In this document: one piece after another, positions 36,581 to 47,629 of the stretch
Numbering within the stretch: position 1 is the stretch's first letter
Layout: every line of letters starts with the position of its first letter
DNA from: Epiperipatus broadwayi
Taxonomy: Eukaryota > Onychophora > Udeonychophora > Euonychophora > Peripatidae
Assembly (NCBI GenBank): GCA_028023455.1
Contig: JAQFVV010000042.1
Span: 5,594,203-5,658,202 of the forward strand
DNA length: 64,000 nucleotides
Direction: 5' to 3'
The notes under the pieces: model-generated
Told to the model about the DNA's origin: nothing
The model's database searches: none
Seen by the model: only the letters and a program-made list of their open reading frames with translations
Made by a program: the position numbers and the translations under genes

Positions 36581-37445
36581 TTTTAGACTTAGCACTTTCA
36601 GAGCCCTTGCAGCTCCATATTCATAGTCTTTTTCATATTGTTAACTATATGCAAATTGCTTATATCATCCATTTTTTCGAAATCGCGAAGCACATGTCCT
36701 TTCTGTTTATGGCTCTGGCATCGCTGGTGATGAAACATGCTTCTTTGACCTTCCTCTTGACATCATTTCTTTCTGTGCATACGATGTCAGCTTTAGAGGG
36801 CTCAAATTTGTGTTTGTGTTTCTGCTGATGGTCAGCAAATACTGAGCTGCCTTCTTTTTTGGTTGTAGCTCTTTTGTATACATATTTATGCTGAGACAGT
36901 CTATTGCCCACTGTGGCCCAAGTTTCCCAATAATAAACTGAATCACAACCTGTCTGCGGGCACACAATTCTATAAACTACATGGGGGGTTTCTTCGATGT
37001 TTCTTTTGTCTTTAGTATTGTTGATAAGCCTATTGGTGTTTGGAGGAGTTCTTAATCCGAGTTTGAATTCCTTCTGTAATATTTTACTGAAGTTTTTTGC
37101 CACTGCAGGTATGTAGGGTATAGTCAGATGTTATCTGTCTTCTTTTGTGTTCTGTTGCAGTCTTTTATAAAAGCTTTCAATCCTGTTGGTTATTGTTCTA
37201 TGATCAAAACTCATGCTTATTAAGTCCCTGATGTAGCTGGTGATGTTGTTTTTCTTGTCTGACTCTAATTCACATAGATGGTGATTGTGAAATAAGAAGG
37301 CAGACAGCCCTGTGAGTTTGTGTGATTTAGGGGATTTTGAGAGTGGATGGAGACAACCTGTAATGCATAAGGGTTTAATTATCATAGAATAATTAAATGC
37401 CACATTCTCTTTATTGATTTTCAAATTGAGATACCTGACCATGTT
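36580..37445 (-). pseudogene. Penelope-like element, C-terminal third with GIY-YIG nuclease
   Basis: On the minus strand one frame from 37442 runs through YLNLKINKENV (cf. the FLDIxI block), a region with SYIRDLISMSFDHRTITNRI, one TAA stop at 37131-37133, then LTIPYIPAVAKNFSKIL, the TPPNTNRLINNTKD block and VVYRIVCPQTGCDSVYYWET: the GIY-YIG start, with Trp where the family has Gly. It ends INRKDMCFAISKKW. Both halves are in the same frame, so the internal stop is the main lesion besides the altered YIG glycine. The untranslated end (36580-36640) shares the AGCACTTTCA...CATATTCATAG pattern with the PLE ends at 57970 and 59275. Confidence 0.85.
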
Positions 37446-37734
37446 TTGCTTATCTTCATATGCGCATATTTACTGAAATATATACGTTGAAAAATGCCCT
37501 TGTGTTAATCTTGATAGTAGCAGCCAATAGGCACAGTAACATGAAAGTATAACAGTTCTCTTATCACTTTTCTGTATGCCTTTTTGAGAAAAAAGCTTAA
37601 ACCTACATTAAATAAAGATTTGAGTTTAAAAACTGTCCTAATGTGAATATGATTGAGATGATTTTAAACAATAAAATTTCAATAAATAAAAAATAAGTTA
37701 TAGAAAAAATAAAAAGAGGGAGCTACTATACAAT

Positions 37735-38050
37735 TTTATATTGAATGTAATTGCTTGAAAACAGAAAGGGTAAATATAATGAAGTTATGGAAGAATAAAT
37801 ATGAAAAAAGTGATTATACAGAAAGTGAATTATTGGTTTTTATGTTGGGTTTGGGAAAAGATAAGGGGGATTTAAATATAAAGGTTATAGAGTTGTCAAA
37901 GATTATGTTGTGGAAATGGGATTGAGCAGAATATAAGAAAATTTAGAGTGGGGAATGGAAAATAAAGTGGCTAACAGGTTTATTTGGGCATAATTGCTGA
38001 GATATATCTTGACTTCGTTTAAGGAGAAACCACAATACATCACATCACAT
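37735..38050 (+). pseudogene. CR1-like LINE, copy 0 (5'-truncated)
   Basis: Starts inside the C-terminal coding end (blocks matching ECKCL..AER and LLVFMLGLGKDKGDL) and runs through the 3' untranslated region to an ACATCACATCACATC tail at about 38035-38050. It matches 42740-43048 and 44390-44577. The next copy begins directly after its tail. Confidence 0.85.
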
Positions 38051-38500
38051 CTTTTGTGAATTTCATACCAAAGAATTTGATTGTTACAAAAGTTGTGTAC
38101 CTACTGTGTGGATATGGAGAGAAAATTGAGGTCAAGAGAGATAGGTTTAATTGGATTCAGAAAGATCAGGAATAATATTGTTTGGAAAGTGTTTTGATAC
38201 GCTATTTTAAATATAGAAGTAAATTATTTTTTTTGCTGTGGCTGTGTTACTGTAAGAAGGTTTTATAACTAAGTTATATGCAAGATTAGTTAATTTTGCT
38301 ACTAAAGAATTTTTTAATTTAAGAAAGAAAATGATTTATTTAAAAAAGAAAATAATGTTTTGAGGTCTCAGGTTGGAAAACACGTATTTATTGATCGCCT
38401 TTGAAAGAAAGTTTGTCTTCTTTTGTATAAAGGAGTTTGTAGAGTAGGAGAGGAAGCATAAAGTTAAATATAGAGTAGGGGACTTGGAAAAATAAGAAAT

Positions 38501-38638
38501 ATGGATTGCATTTGTATTCCACAATGCATATATAATGGTCAGAAACAAATTAGGCCTGTTGTGCGAGTGTGTACCATATGTGATGAAGTTTATCATTTGA
38601 AATGCTTAAATAAGACTAGGAAGAATGTAACAGGTTAA
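38501..38638 (+). pseudogene. LINE ORF1 segment with a PHD-type finger
   Basis: The frame MDCICIPQC...VCTICDEVYHLKCL carries CxC/C, then CxxC, His and Cys in PHD spacing (C-x2-C-x4-H-x2-C). The final CxxC appears after a nonsense codon just downstream (TGTAGATAGTGT). PHD fingers bind histone tails or act as protein contacts; in CR1-like ORF1 proteins their exact role is not settled. The frame is broken before the esterase domain. Confidence 0.65.
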
Positions 38639-38888
38639 TGACTATGTAGATAGTGTGTAAATGTAATAAAATAGGTGAAAAAGAGATTTTTAAGTGTAGA
38701 TAGCTCAAAGAGAAAGTCAGGGGAAATGGAGCATAATGTAGTTGAGGAAGATAAAATAGAGTAAGATTTTAGTGGAGTGACAAGAGATACAGATAAAAAA
38801 ATAGGTAGTGAATGGAGATAGTTAGCCAAAGACTAAGTAAGACAGAGGAAGAAGTAAAGATGTAGAAGCAAAATTAAAATCACTAGAG

Positions 38889-39470
38889 ATGAAGTGTGAG
38901 CAGATAAAGAAATTATTGAGTAGGAATGATAAGGAAAAAGTAGATAAAAAAGTTCAGAAGGTGGAAGAGAATATTACAGATGAAGTAGGGAAAGTAAATT
39001 ATGAGACAGTGTTGATAGGGGATTCGCTTAGAGTATGTGGAGATATTGCAAGGGAAAATAAAAACAGGTATGTAAGAATATATCTACTTGGAGCTAGAAT
39101 TAGGGATGTTACAGATAAGGTAAAGAAACAAGGAAGTAGAGATATATATGCTATGGTAGGAACAAATAATTTGTCAGAGCCATCAGAGTGATGGATGAGT
39201 ACATAGAATTGATAAGGAATTTGCGTAAGATTAAAAGAATAGGAATAGTTGGATTATTACCTAGATTTGACAAGAGGTATATGTTAGATACGGCATGTTC
39301 TATAAATGAGAAATAGAAAAAAAATTTTGAGAGAAATGTTTGTGGGTGTGTGGTATTTTATTAGTAAAAGGGAGTTATATAGTAAAGACGAATTACACCT
39401 AACAAAACAAGGAAGTGAAGTATTAGGGAGTTTGATTTATAAAGAATATAGTTTGGGAAATTTATAAAGG
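38889..39470 (+). pseudogene. LINE ORF1 SGNH-type esterase domain
   Basis: The first 100 codons (to 39191) contain a charged helical start and then VLIGDSLRV (the GDS nucleophile block, Ser near residue 48), GARIRDVTDKVKK and YAMVGTNNL (the GxND-like block). After a shift of frame the continuation to about 39465 includes KDELHLTKQGSEVLG, the DxxH block with the remaining catalytic Asp and His. This is the SGNH hydrolase plan described for ORF1 of CR1-like LINEs, where it is thought to aid membrane or nucleic-acid interactions. Stops and shifts make this copy inactive. Confidence 0.8.
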
Positions 39471-39660
39471 AAGGTGGGATTTTAAATGGTAGTGTTACCA
39501 GAAAGAAGAATGGACAGGATATAAGAACTAACAGAGGTTAGCTGATTTAGATATAAATGTAGATATGGAGAGGGAATGAGTCTGTGAAATTAATGGTAGG
39601 CAAGTTATTTATAAATTGTAATGAAGAAGAAAGAGTCAAAAGAATTTAAGAGTAGTTAGG

Positions 39661-40410
39661 AAAGAAGAAATTATTAAAATTGGATATTTGAATATGCAAG
39701 GTGGCAGAAAACCAGAGAAGTGGCTGGAATTAAACAAAGCAGTTAAAGATGAAGAGCTTGAGATACTTGCAGTAGTGGAATCACATCTAAGAGAAGAATC
39801 TATAATGGAAGACTTTGCATGGCATGTATAAATAGAAAAGAAAAAAGGGGTGGTGATATAGGAGTTAAATGTCGAAAACATTTGTAGTTTGAGATAAGGT
39901 TAGAAAGTCAAGAATGGATGGTGGTTATAGTGTATATAGCCACAAGAGATAGTCAAACTATAATGAAGTGGAACAGAAGCTTAGATGAGTGCCTAGTTAA
40001 GAATATATAGTGTTTAAAAAAAGGGAAAGAGAATAACGGTTATAGGAGATATAAATGGAAATATTGAATAAAATGATAATGTAGATAAAAAAAAATGGAC
40101 AGCTTTTGAAGAATTTTTGTCAGAGAATGAATTTGACCATTGGAAATTTGTCAAATATTTATGAGAGCCAATACACATAGTCTAGGAATAATATATTTCA
40201 CACAATAGATTATGTATTAGTAGAGACAGAGGGAATGAGTGAAGTACAGAAAATTAAAGTGTTTGATAATGAAGAGAGAGTATGTAATAATGATCATAAT
40301 TTTATTATAATAGAAATGGTTAATAATATGATAGAAAATAGTAATAAAGATAAAAAGGATAGTGAAAGATGTGGATGGATAACGAATGATAAGAATAAGT
40401 TAGAAGAATA
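39661..40410 (+). pseudogene. LINE ORF2 APE-type endonuclease domain
   Basis: Broken frames read IKIGYLNMQGG (N-terminal block with the metal-site Asn), EILAVVESHL (the catalytic-Glu block, xxExH), VVIVYIA, ITVIGDINGN (the GDxN block), HTIDYVL and CNNDHNFI (the SDHxxI catalytic His block). The endonuclease nicks target DNA to start reverse transcription. At least two shifts separate these blocks. Confidence 0.8.
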
Positions 40411-41159
40411 AAAAATAAAAGTCGAAGAAATCATGGAAGTGTGGTTTGGGGATGAATATAAGATTGATATGGTGAAGTAGAAAAAGTGGAAAATAGGGTT
40501 TTAGGTGAGAATATTCAGAAGAATAAAAGTAATAGGAAAGTGAGAAATAGTAAAAGTGTAAAAGAGAGGGAAAAGGTATGCAAAGAATATAAGTGTGCTA
40601 TTAAAAACAAAGAAAGTAAAAAAGATGTTAATGTTACAAGGGAAAAGTATTTAAAAAGAAGAAGTTGGGTAATATAGATAATTATTGAGAGAGAATGAAA
40701 TTGAATAGTAAATTGTTGGAGGATATTAATGAAAGTGGAAGAAATGGGAGTAAAAAATTTTGGAAATACATTAAAAGAAGAAATGTAGGGTATAGAGAAA
40801 TAGTTTTACTAGATGATAAGGGAATAGAGAGTAGCTCTAGAGAGGACAGAGACAATCTTAAATAAGTATGTAATGGATATAGAAAAGATGTTAGATGTGA
40901 AGGATAGAATGATAACAAACATGAAAGTATATAATAATGAAAATATTAGGTTTATAGAAAATGAGATGAATGAGGCAGGGAAGAAATTGAAAAATGGAAA
41001 GAGGTTTAGATGGATGGGCAGCAGAGAGAGAGATGAATTTTGGAAATAGGGCAAAGTTAAACCTATTATCATGTTTTAATAAGATGGTACAGAAGAGAAA
41101 TTTTAACATATACCATTTACAACTTTCTTAAACACTTTATCACTACTATTTATTTATAT

Positions 41160-42000
41160 CAAAACTAACAAGTAAGGCTACTATTTAAAGGAAAGAATTA
41201 TAGAGAATTAAGTAATTATAGATTGACAGATAGTGGTAACGTTGGTGTTATATAAAGTTTTCACACATATGGTGACTGGAAGAGTCACACAATGGATGGA
41301 ATAATATAATGGAAGAAAAACAAGGAGGTTCTTGATCAGATAGGAGATAGTTGATTTGCAGTTACATAACTTATAGATAGAGTATAAATACAAGTAGACA
41401 GTTATATATGGTTTTTATATAAAGAATCCATATGATAGAGTAAATAGAAATAGACTATGGGCAAGTTTAGTAAATTTGGGAATGGATGGAGCTTTAGTGG
41501 ATATTATTAAGAGATTATATAAAAATAATTACTATATGCATCAATTAGAGAATATAGAATCAGTTAAAATTAAAAATGGGGTGGGACTAAGGCAAGGATG
41601 CCCTATGTCACCTATTTTGTTTTTATTGTATTTGAGAAAATGGAGAGAGTAATAGAAAGACTAGGGAGAGAGGTAGAGATACCATTAATAAGTGGCAAGG
41701 GAGTATATACAGTATTGGGACTTTTATTTGTGAATATTTTTCTGTGCACAGAAAGAAGAGAAGAGATGGAAGTTATGCTGAGGACATGTGCAAGGGTGGG
41801 TGAAGAGATGCGGATTAAATTTAGTGAAGAAAAATCAAAAGTAATGTTGATTAACACTGGGGAAAGAGAAGACAAAGAATTTTTATTGGGAGATATAAAG
41901 TTATGTATGGTAAATAGGTTTAACTATTTGGGAATCATCTTAATAAAATTGCTTGGATGAATGGGAGAAAAAATTGATAAATGATTGGATGAATGGAAAA
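41160..42000 (+). pseudogene. LINE ORF2 reverse transcriptase domain, catalytic motif lost
   Basis: Blocks in order: GKELSNYRL-like start near 41195 (NYRELSNYRLTDSGNVG), YDRVNRNRLWASLVNLGMDG at about 41430-41490 (palm motif A area), GVGLRQGCPMSPILF at about 41578-41622 (motif B), then after a shift LLFVNIFLC at about 41721-41747, where an active enzyme has the FADD/YADD pair, and FNYLGIIL in the thumb. The metal-binding Asp pair is replaced by Val-Asn-Ile, so catalysis is lost independently of the frame breaks. Confidence 0.8.
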
Positions 42001-42532
42001 AAAAAGATAAATGAAGCAAAGAAAAGGGACTGATAAAGAAATTAACAGTATTTTCATATAATAAATATGACGTAGTTCAAATTATATATAAGAGAATGGC
42101 CATAGCAGGGTTAACATATAGTAATGATGCATTATGTGTTAGTAAAGTGGTATTAGATTACTTAGAATAAGTACAAAGAAAAGTAGGAAGACATGCATTA
42201 GTGTGGACAGCAAAGGAGGCAATTCAAGGAAAAATGGCATCGTCAAGTTTTTATATGAGAAATGCAAAAAGCAAAATGAAAATATTTGATAGATTATAAT
42301 TTATGGAAAAAAATAGCCAAAATAGTAATTAATTGGGTTATGAGTAAAGGGCTGGCAACAAGATGGATAAGAAAGGTAGTCCAGTATGCAGAAGATTTGG
42401 ATAAAGAATTTATGCCAAAACACATATAAAAGGTAGGATGATTGAGTTAGGAGAATTGTTGAGTGTTCTAGTGGCAAGAAATGGGATAGAAGAATAGATG
42501 CATTAAAAAGAATAAGGAGTGGGAAAACTAGT

Positions 42533-42790
42533 ATGGAGAGTAAAAAGAGTTTAAATATATATAGAAATGGAATGGGTATTGGGTGTGAGTTAATTTATGA
42601 TAATAGCAAGGAAAGTAGTTTACTATTTATGGCATCAACAGGATCTTTAGCAACAAGAGAATATACACATAAATGGAAAAATGTGAGTGACTTAGTCTGC
42701 AAGCTGTGTAAGGAAAACATAGAAAATATTAGGCATCTATTAATTGGATGTAAGTGCCTGAAAGCAGAAGGGTACAAATATGAAGAATAA
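42533..42790 (+). pseudogene. LINE ORF2 C-terminal zinc-knuckle segment
   Basis: An 85-codon frame ending with VCKLCKENIENIRHLLIGC: CxxC, then His and Cys in the arrangement frequent at the C-terminus of non-LTR retrotransposon proteins. The same sequence lies in copy 2 near 44340-44395 and a remnant of it in copy 0. It directly precedes the 3' untranslated region. Confidence 0.75.
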
Positions 42791-44692
42791 ATATAAACAA
42801 AATGATTATATAGAAAGTGGGTTTATTGGCTTTTATGCTAGGTTTGGGAAAAGATAAGGGAGATTTAAAGGCCATGGAGAGGGCAAAGATTATGTTGTGG
42901 AAATGGGATGGTGCAGGATAGAGAAGAATATGGGAAACACTTAGGGTGGGGAATGAAAAGGTAAAGTGGCCAACAGGTTTCTCTGAGCATACTGGCTGAG
43001 ACATTCCTAACTCCATATAAGGAAAAGTCACAGTGCATCACATCACATAACAGAGATAGTTTATTTGTAGTCATACAACTTGGAGATCAGTAGGAATACA
43101 AGTAGGCAATTGTATATGGTCTTTGCAGATATAGAGAAGGTATATAATAGAGTGAATAGAAATAGTAAATTTGGGGGTGAATGGAGCTTTAGTGGATCTT
43201 ATTAAGAGATTACATGAAAGTAATTATTGTATGGATCAATTAGGAGATATAAAATCAGAGTTAAAAATAAAGTGGGATTAAGGTAAAAATACTCTACATC
43301 ACTTATTTTGTTATATTTGAGAAATGGAGAAGGGAATAGAAAGATTAGGAAGAGGGGTAGACATACCATTAGTAGATGGCAAGCCGAGTGTATAATATTA
43401 TCAGGTCTTTTACTTTCTGATATTTTCTTATGCACAGAAAGTAGAGAAAATATGGAAGTTTTCTAAAGAGTTGTGCAGGGATAGGTAAAGAGATGGAGCT
43501 CAAATTTAGTGAAGAAAATCGAAAGTAATTATAGTAAATGCTGGGGGAAAGAAGAAATTTTTCTTAGGGGATATAAAATTAAGTGTGGTGAATGGTACAA
43601 CTATTTGGGAATTGTCTTAATTGATCAGTGGAATTGCTTGGAAGAATGAGGAAAAAAATGATAAATGAAACAAAGAAAAGAAAGGGGCTGATAAAGAAAT
43701 TAACAGTGTTTTCTTATAATAAATATGATGTAGCTAGAACTGTATGGAAGGGAGTGGCAGTAGCAGGGTTAACATATTGTAATGACACATTATGTGTTAG
43801 TAGAGGGTGTTAGATTATTTAGAAAAGTACAAAAAGAGATAGAAAGACATGCATTATATGCACCTATGTTGACAGCAAAGGAAGCAATTCAAGGAGAAAT
43901 GGGATGGTCAAGTTTTTATATGAGAGATGCAAAAATCAAAATAAAAATGTTCACTAGATTTAAGAGAATTTCCAAAATAGTATTTAATTGGGTATAGAGT
44001 ATAGGACAGACAACATGATGGGTGAGAAAGGTAGTATGGTATGCAGAAGATTTGGACAAAAACTTTATGCCAGTACACTTGTACAAAGAATGGAATGATT
44101 GTATTAGGAGAATTGTTGAGTGTTATAGTAGTAAAGATTAGGATAGAAGAATAGATGTATTAATAAAAAGTAGGGAACTAAAAAACTAATGTAGAGAATA
44201 GAGTTTGAATATATATAGAAATAAACAGAATATTGTATGTGAGTTAATTTATGATAATAGCAGAGAAAGTAGTTTATTATCAGAATCACTAGCAACAAAA
44301 GAATATACACATAAATGGAGGAATGTGAGGGACATAATCTGCAGGTTATGTAAGGAAAAACACAGAAAATATTAGGCATCTGCTAATTGAATGTAAATGC
44401 TTATAAGCAGAAAGGGTATAAATAATAAAGTTATGGGAGAATAAATAGAGACCAAATGATTATACAGAAAGAGGATTATTGGTCTTTATGCTTGGGTTGG
44501 AAAAAGATAAGGGGAATCTAGACACAAAGGCCACAGAGTGGGCAAAGATGTTGTGGAAATAGGATAGAAAATAATATGATTTTATACAAAGTTTAGAGAA
44601 GATGCCAGATTCATGTCATCAAGGACCACCAGGTATATCAAAAGTTTGTTTTTGCACACTTATACCAGTTCATTTCTATTCATCTTACAGAC

Positions 44693-46444
44693 ATGGCTAA
44701 CTTTAAAGTGATATATCATATTCGGGATATATACCCCAAAGCAATTGTTCCCTTTATGAAGAAACAAACTTTGCTTAGTGCACTGCAAAACATAAGGTCA
44801 ATATCTATGGGCTCATTGGGTATTAAATTGCTAGAAACAGTAATAAAAACAAAATTGAAACACATTTTATACCTTTGTTACTGCAGGCACAATTTTCTAA
44901 AAAAGGCTCATCAACAGGACAAGCAGCTATTATATTCAAAATTATCATTGATTCTGTGCGACATGCAAAAAAATATAGCCAGATGGCAGTACAAATGGAT
45001 ATAAGAACTGCTTTTGATTCAGTACCAATTGATGTATTCATAAACGCAATAGAAAAAACAACAATACCAAAATCAATATTGTATTTGTTCACAAACTTGC
45101 TAATAAATAGAGAAATATACATAACTCTAAATGGAAAAATGTCTCTTCCTTTTAATCCACACCAATCAATCCCACAAGGATCTCCACTTAGTGCACACTA
45201 CTACATAAATCCACTACTTAAAAACATTTTCCTGGGGATCTATATACCCACACTTGGTCATAGATGATATGTTTTTTTAACAACTAAAAAAAAATACAAC
45301 CATTAACTGATATATTACAGGAATATATTTGCACCTATAAACTAGAATTTAACCTTGATAAAGCATGTGCATGGTGTGTATATACAGGCAAAACACATAT
45401 GAATGTATTTCAGGGTAAATCTCCAACCCCTTTAGGATTCCCCTTTCACTTGAGTTACATAACTATGCGAAGGCAAATAACAAAACAAACTAATTCAAAC
45501 AACAAAATGGACTATATCCTCCCTGTCAAAAGCATATCTTTCACTATACTCTAAAGTATCACTTATATACATGCTGATTATTACAAAAATTATTTATTAT
45601 ACACCAATTATAGTCTTTATAAAATCCTTTACATCAAAGATTTATTCACTGTGTAGAAAACTTTTATGGGGAAGAAAAATAGTGGCCATCTCACTCAGGT
45701 AAATAGAGTATCATAGCAACCTAAATGAGTTACAACTACATTCTATCCATGTATTTACAATACAAAAAACTATTTCTTTTATCATCTAACACAAGAATAT
45801 ACCCACATTTAGAAGTCATTCTTAAAATAACACCTTTAGACAAACTTCCTCCATACACAAAATATCTGCATATAATCTTAGAACCTATTAAATCAATATC
45901 TAACTCTAATATATCACATGATCACCATCTCTCATACTAGCACATAATTGTTATTAAACAAGGCAAAACTCTCTCCATACTGCATGGAGAGTTTTGCCTT
46001 GTTTAACTCTAATATAACTTTCCCACAAGAGAAATTGCACTACTGGAATACATATGTACCTCTAGACACAAACACATTATAACTGAGACTTGCCAATGCT
46101 AGGCATTAATAATAAGCAACTAATATATAGATTTAAATATTGGATACTAGAGTCCAAATTTTTTGATTTTTTACTCAAAATGAACATGTGGTCGTTACAA
46201 ACATTATATTTCATGAGATATGAGAAACATACTTAAGATTGACATTTTATGTGAGTTGTGCCAGAGATCAGAAGAGAACCAAAAACATATATTCTTTGAG
46301 TGTAGTAGCCTACAATACACTCAATCTTATATTACAAAAATTTATCAGAAAAAGAATGCCACTATAAGTTTAACTATTCACAGAAATAAGAAGTACAACA
46401 CTTATACTACATGCATTATAGTGCACTTATCTTTACTATGGTAA
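44693..46444 (+). pseudogene. reverse transcriptase of the nested LINE
   Basis: Frames in order: a fingers region with ALQNIRSISMGSLGIKLLET (cf. NxRPISLGSxxxKLLE), MDIRTAFDSVPIDVF (palm motif A, Asp present), SIPQGSPLSAHYYINPLLKN (motif B), VIDDMFFLT after a one-base shift near 45257 (motif C, both Asp retained), YKLEFNLDKACAW (cf. GLxxNxxKC), and ILCELCQRSEENQKHIFFEC at 46245-46310 (C-terminal CxxC...HxxxxC knuckle). The catalytic Asp residues persist but several shifts, stops and the hairpin insertion inactivate it. Removing the insertion joins SNSN to ITFPQEKLHYW in phase. Confidence 0.8.
45901..46016 (+). mobile_element. hairpin retroposon-like insertion, copy 2 (short form)
   Basis: A 90-bp insertion (45914-46003) is flanked by a 13-bp direct repeat TAACTCTAATATA (45901-45913 and 46004-46016). 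It has a 5' head containing TCACATGATCACCAT, then arms that begin AAACAAGGCAAAACTCTC and end GAGAGTTTTGCCTTGTTT, almost without a loop (the last base lies in the duplication). The head and the left arm match those of the longer element at 56817-57034, so this form lacks about 100 bp of interior. It disrupts the reverse transcriptase frame of the nested LINE. Confidence 0.85.
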
Positions 46445-47536
46445 TACAAGAAATTTTAACTTTTAAAAACAAATTAGAGACAATAAAACAAAGATATAAA
46501 AAAATCACTCATCAGACATTTTTACAGCCACTTGTCCATTAATGCTCTAACTTCTAGTGAGATGTATTTTCTGTTTCCTATGTTATTGTAAATGTTTTTA
46601 ATAATAATTCACTGAATGCTATTGAAAATAGTTAATGTAGTTAGTTTTGTATTTTTTTTTAATTTTTGCCTTTAAACTGAAATATCTGCATATATTTCCT
46701 TGAATAAAGTTCCTTCTAAAGATAAAAAAAAAATATGGGGAAAACTTAGGGTGGGGAATGGAAAAAGGTGGCCAATAGGTTCTTCTTGGATATATTGGCT
46801 GACAGATTCCTGACTTCGATAAAGGAGTAGCCATATCACATTAGATAGCAAAAAAAATACCAGAAAGTGTAAGCAAAGATCATGTGATGTCTTGCAGTCA
46901 TGCTACGTTTATACGCAATTCATCAGTCACCACAAGACTCTTCAGAATTTAAGATTTCATTGCGTAAAACTATATAGTTATTAGTACCAGTTTAAAAAAA
47001 AACAAACAAACAAGAAATCTCCAAATATTTATATATTAAAACTAATTAGGCAATGTTATGATCAAGATATAACGCTTGATGGTGGCACTTGATAATTATT
47101 TTTCATTCATTAAAGCAATTTTTTTCTATTCGTTTCTAATATCGTGTCATGAAAAATCATAGAACTTTACTGCGTTATTTAAATGTTTTCAAATGCATTA
47201 AGCGTTTATTATAAATTCAATAACTATATAAGCTTGATACATCTGTATCATCATTCATTAGTATCTTTATATACAAAAAACACCAAAAAATATTATGGTA
47301 TTAATCGATTAGTGATCATAACTTTAAGATATATTCTTTCAATGAAAATCAAACTCAAGATAAAAATTTTATGACAGAAATTTTATAAATATTATTATCA
47401 AGATTGTTATAAAAAACATAAATATTACTTTAAAAAAGTCATTTATAAATAATAAACAAAAAATTTCCTGATAATAAAAAAAAAAAAGAGTATTAACTGT
47501 ATTTAGGAGATAAAATTCAAACGTAGTTATCCAATT

Positions 47537-47610
47537 GGCCGGTTAGCTCAGTCGGTTAGAGCGTGGTGCTAATAACGCCAAGGTCGCGAGTTCGATCCTC
47601 GTACTGGCCA
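47537..47610 (+). tRNA. tRNA-Ile (anticodon AAU)
   Basis: A complete cloverleaf: acceptor GGCCGGT/ACTGGCC with one G-U pair, D stem GCTC/GAGC, anticodon stem TGGTG/CGCCA, loop CTAATAA with AAT at the anticodon, T stem GCGAG/CTCGT and T loop TTCGATC, discriminator A. It is intronless and has no encoded CCA, as in eukaryotes. The internal A and B boxes are intact and a T run follows, so it should be a working RNA polymerase III gene. A34 would be modified to inosine. It is the only clear host gene in the window. Confidence 0.97.
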
Positions 47611-47619
47611 TAGGTAAAA

Positions 47620-47627
47620 TTTTTTTT
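47620..47627 (+). terminator. RNA polymerase III T-run terminator of tRNA-Ile
   Basis: A run of eight T starts ten bases after the tRNA 3' end. Confidence 0.8.
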
Positions 47628-47629
47628 AA

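Larger units (their letters stand above)
38051..43048 (+). mobile_element. CR1-like non-LTR retrotransposon, copy 1, near full length, decayed
   Basis: About 5 kb holding, in order, a PHD-finger segment (38501), an SGNH esterase domain (38889), an APE-type endonuclease (39661), a reverse transcriptase (41160-42000), a C-terminal CxxC...HxxxxC knuckle (42690-42760) and a 3' end with a CATCAC tail. PHD and esterase domains in the first reading frame are known for CR1-like elements. All frames carry shifts and stops. It lies head-to-tail between copy 0 and copy 2. Confidence 0.85.
44578..46732 (+). mobile_element. second LINE nested in copy 2, with poly(A) tail
   Basis: A 5'-truncated non-LTR retrotransposon of a different family: reverse transcriptase, C-terminal knuckle, an AATAAA signal near 46704 and a terminal A run at 46724-46732. 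Its left border is at the point where copy 2 breaks off, and its A run meets the resumed copy 2. It contains the hairpin insertion at 45914-46003. Confidence 0.75.
43049..46848 (+). mobile_element. CR1-like LINE, copy 2, split by a second LINE
   Basis: It starts immediately after the CATCACATCACAT tail of copy 1, with sequence matching 41340 onward (reverse transcriptase), and runs to about 44577 at AAATAATATG. The remaining 3' end, from TATGGGGAAAACTTAGGGTG to the CATATCACATT tail, is at 46735-46848. The intervening 2.15 kb is another LINE. The catalytic region here reads SDIF-like in place of FADD, and frames are shifted throughout. Confidence 0.8.

Noticed and set aside
40486-40918. Frames at 40486-40677 and the opposite-strand frames at 40682-41109
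   Set aside because: Part of, or antisense to, the decayed LINE linker between endonuclease and reverse transcriptase.
46733-46848. Separate fourth insertion of the CR1-like LINE tail
   Set aside because: It is better explained as the rest of copy 2, interrupted by the nested LINE.
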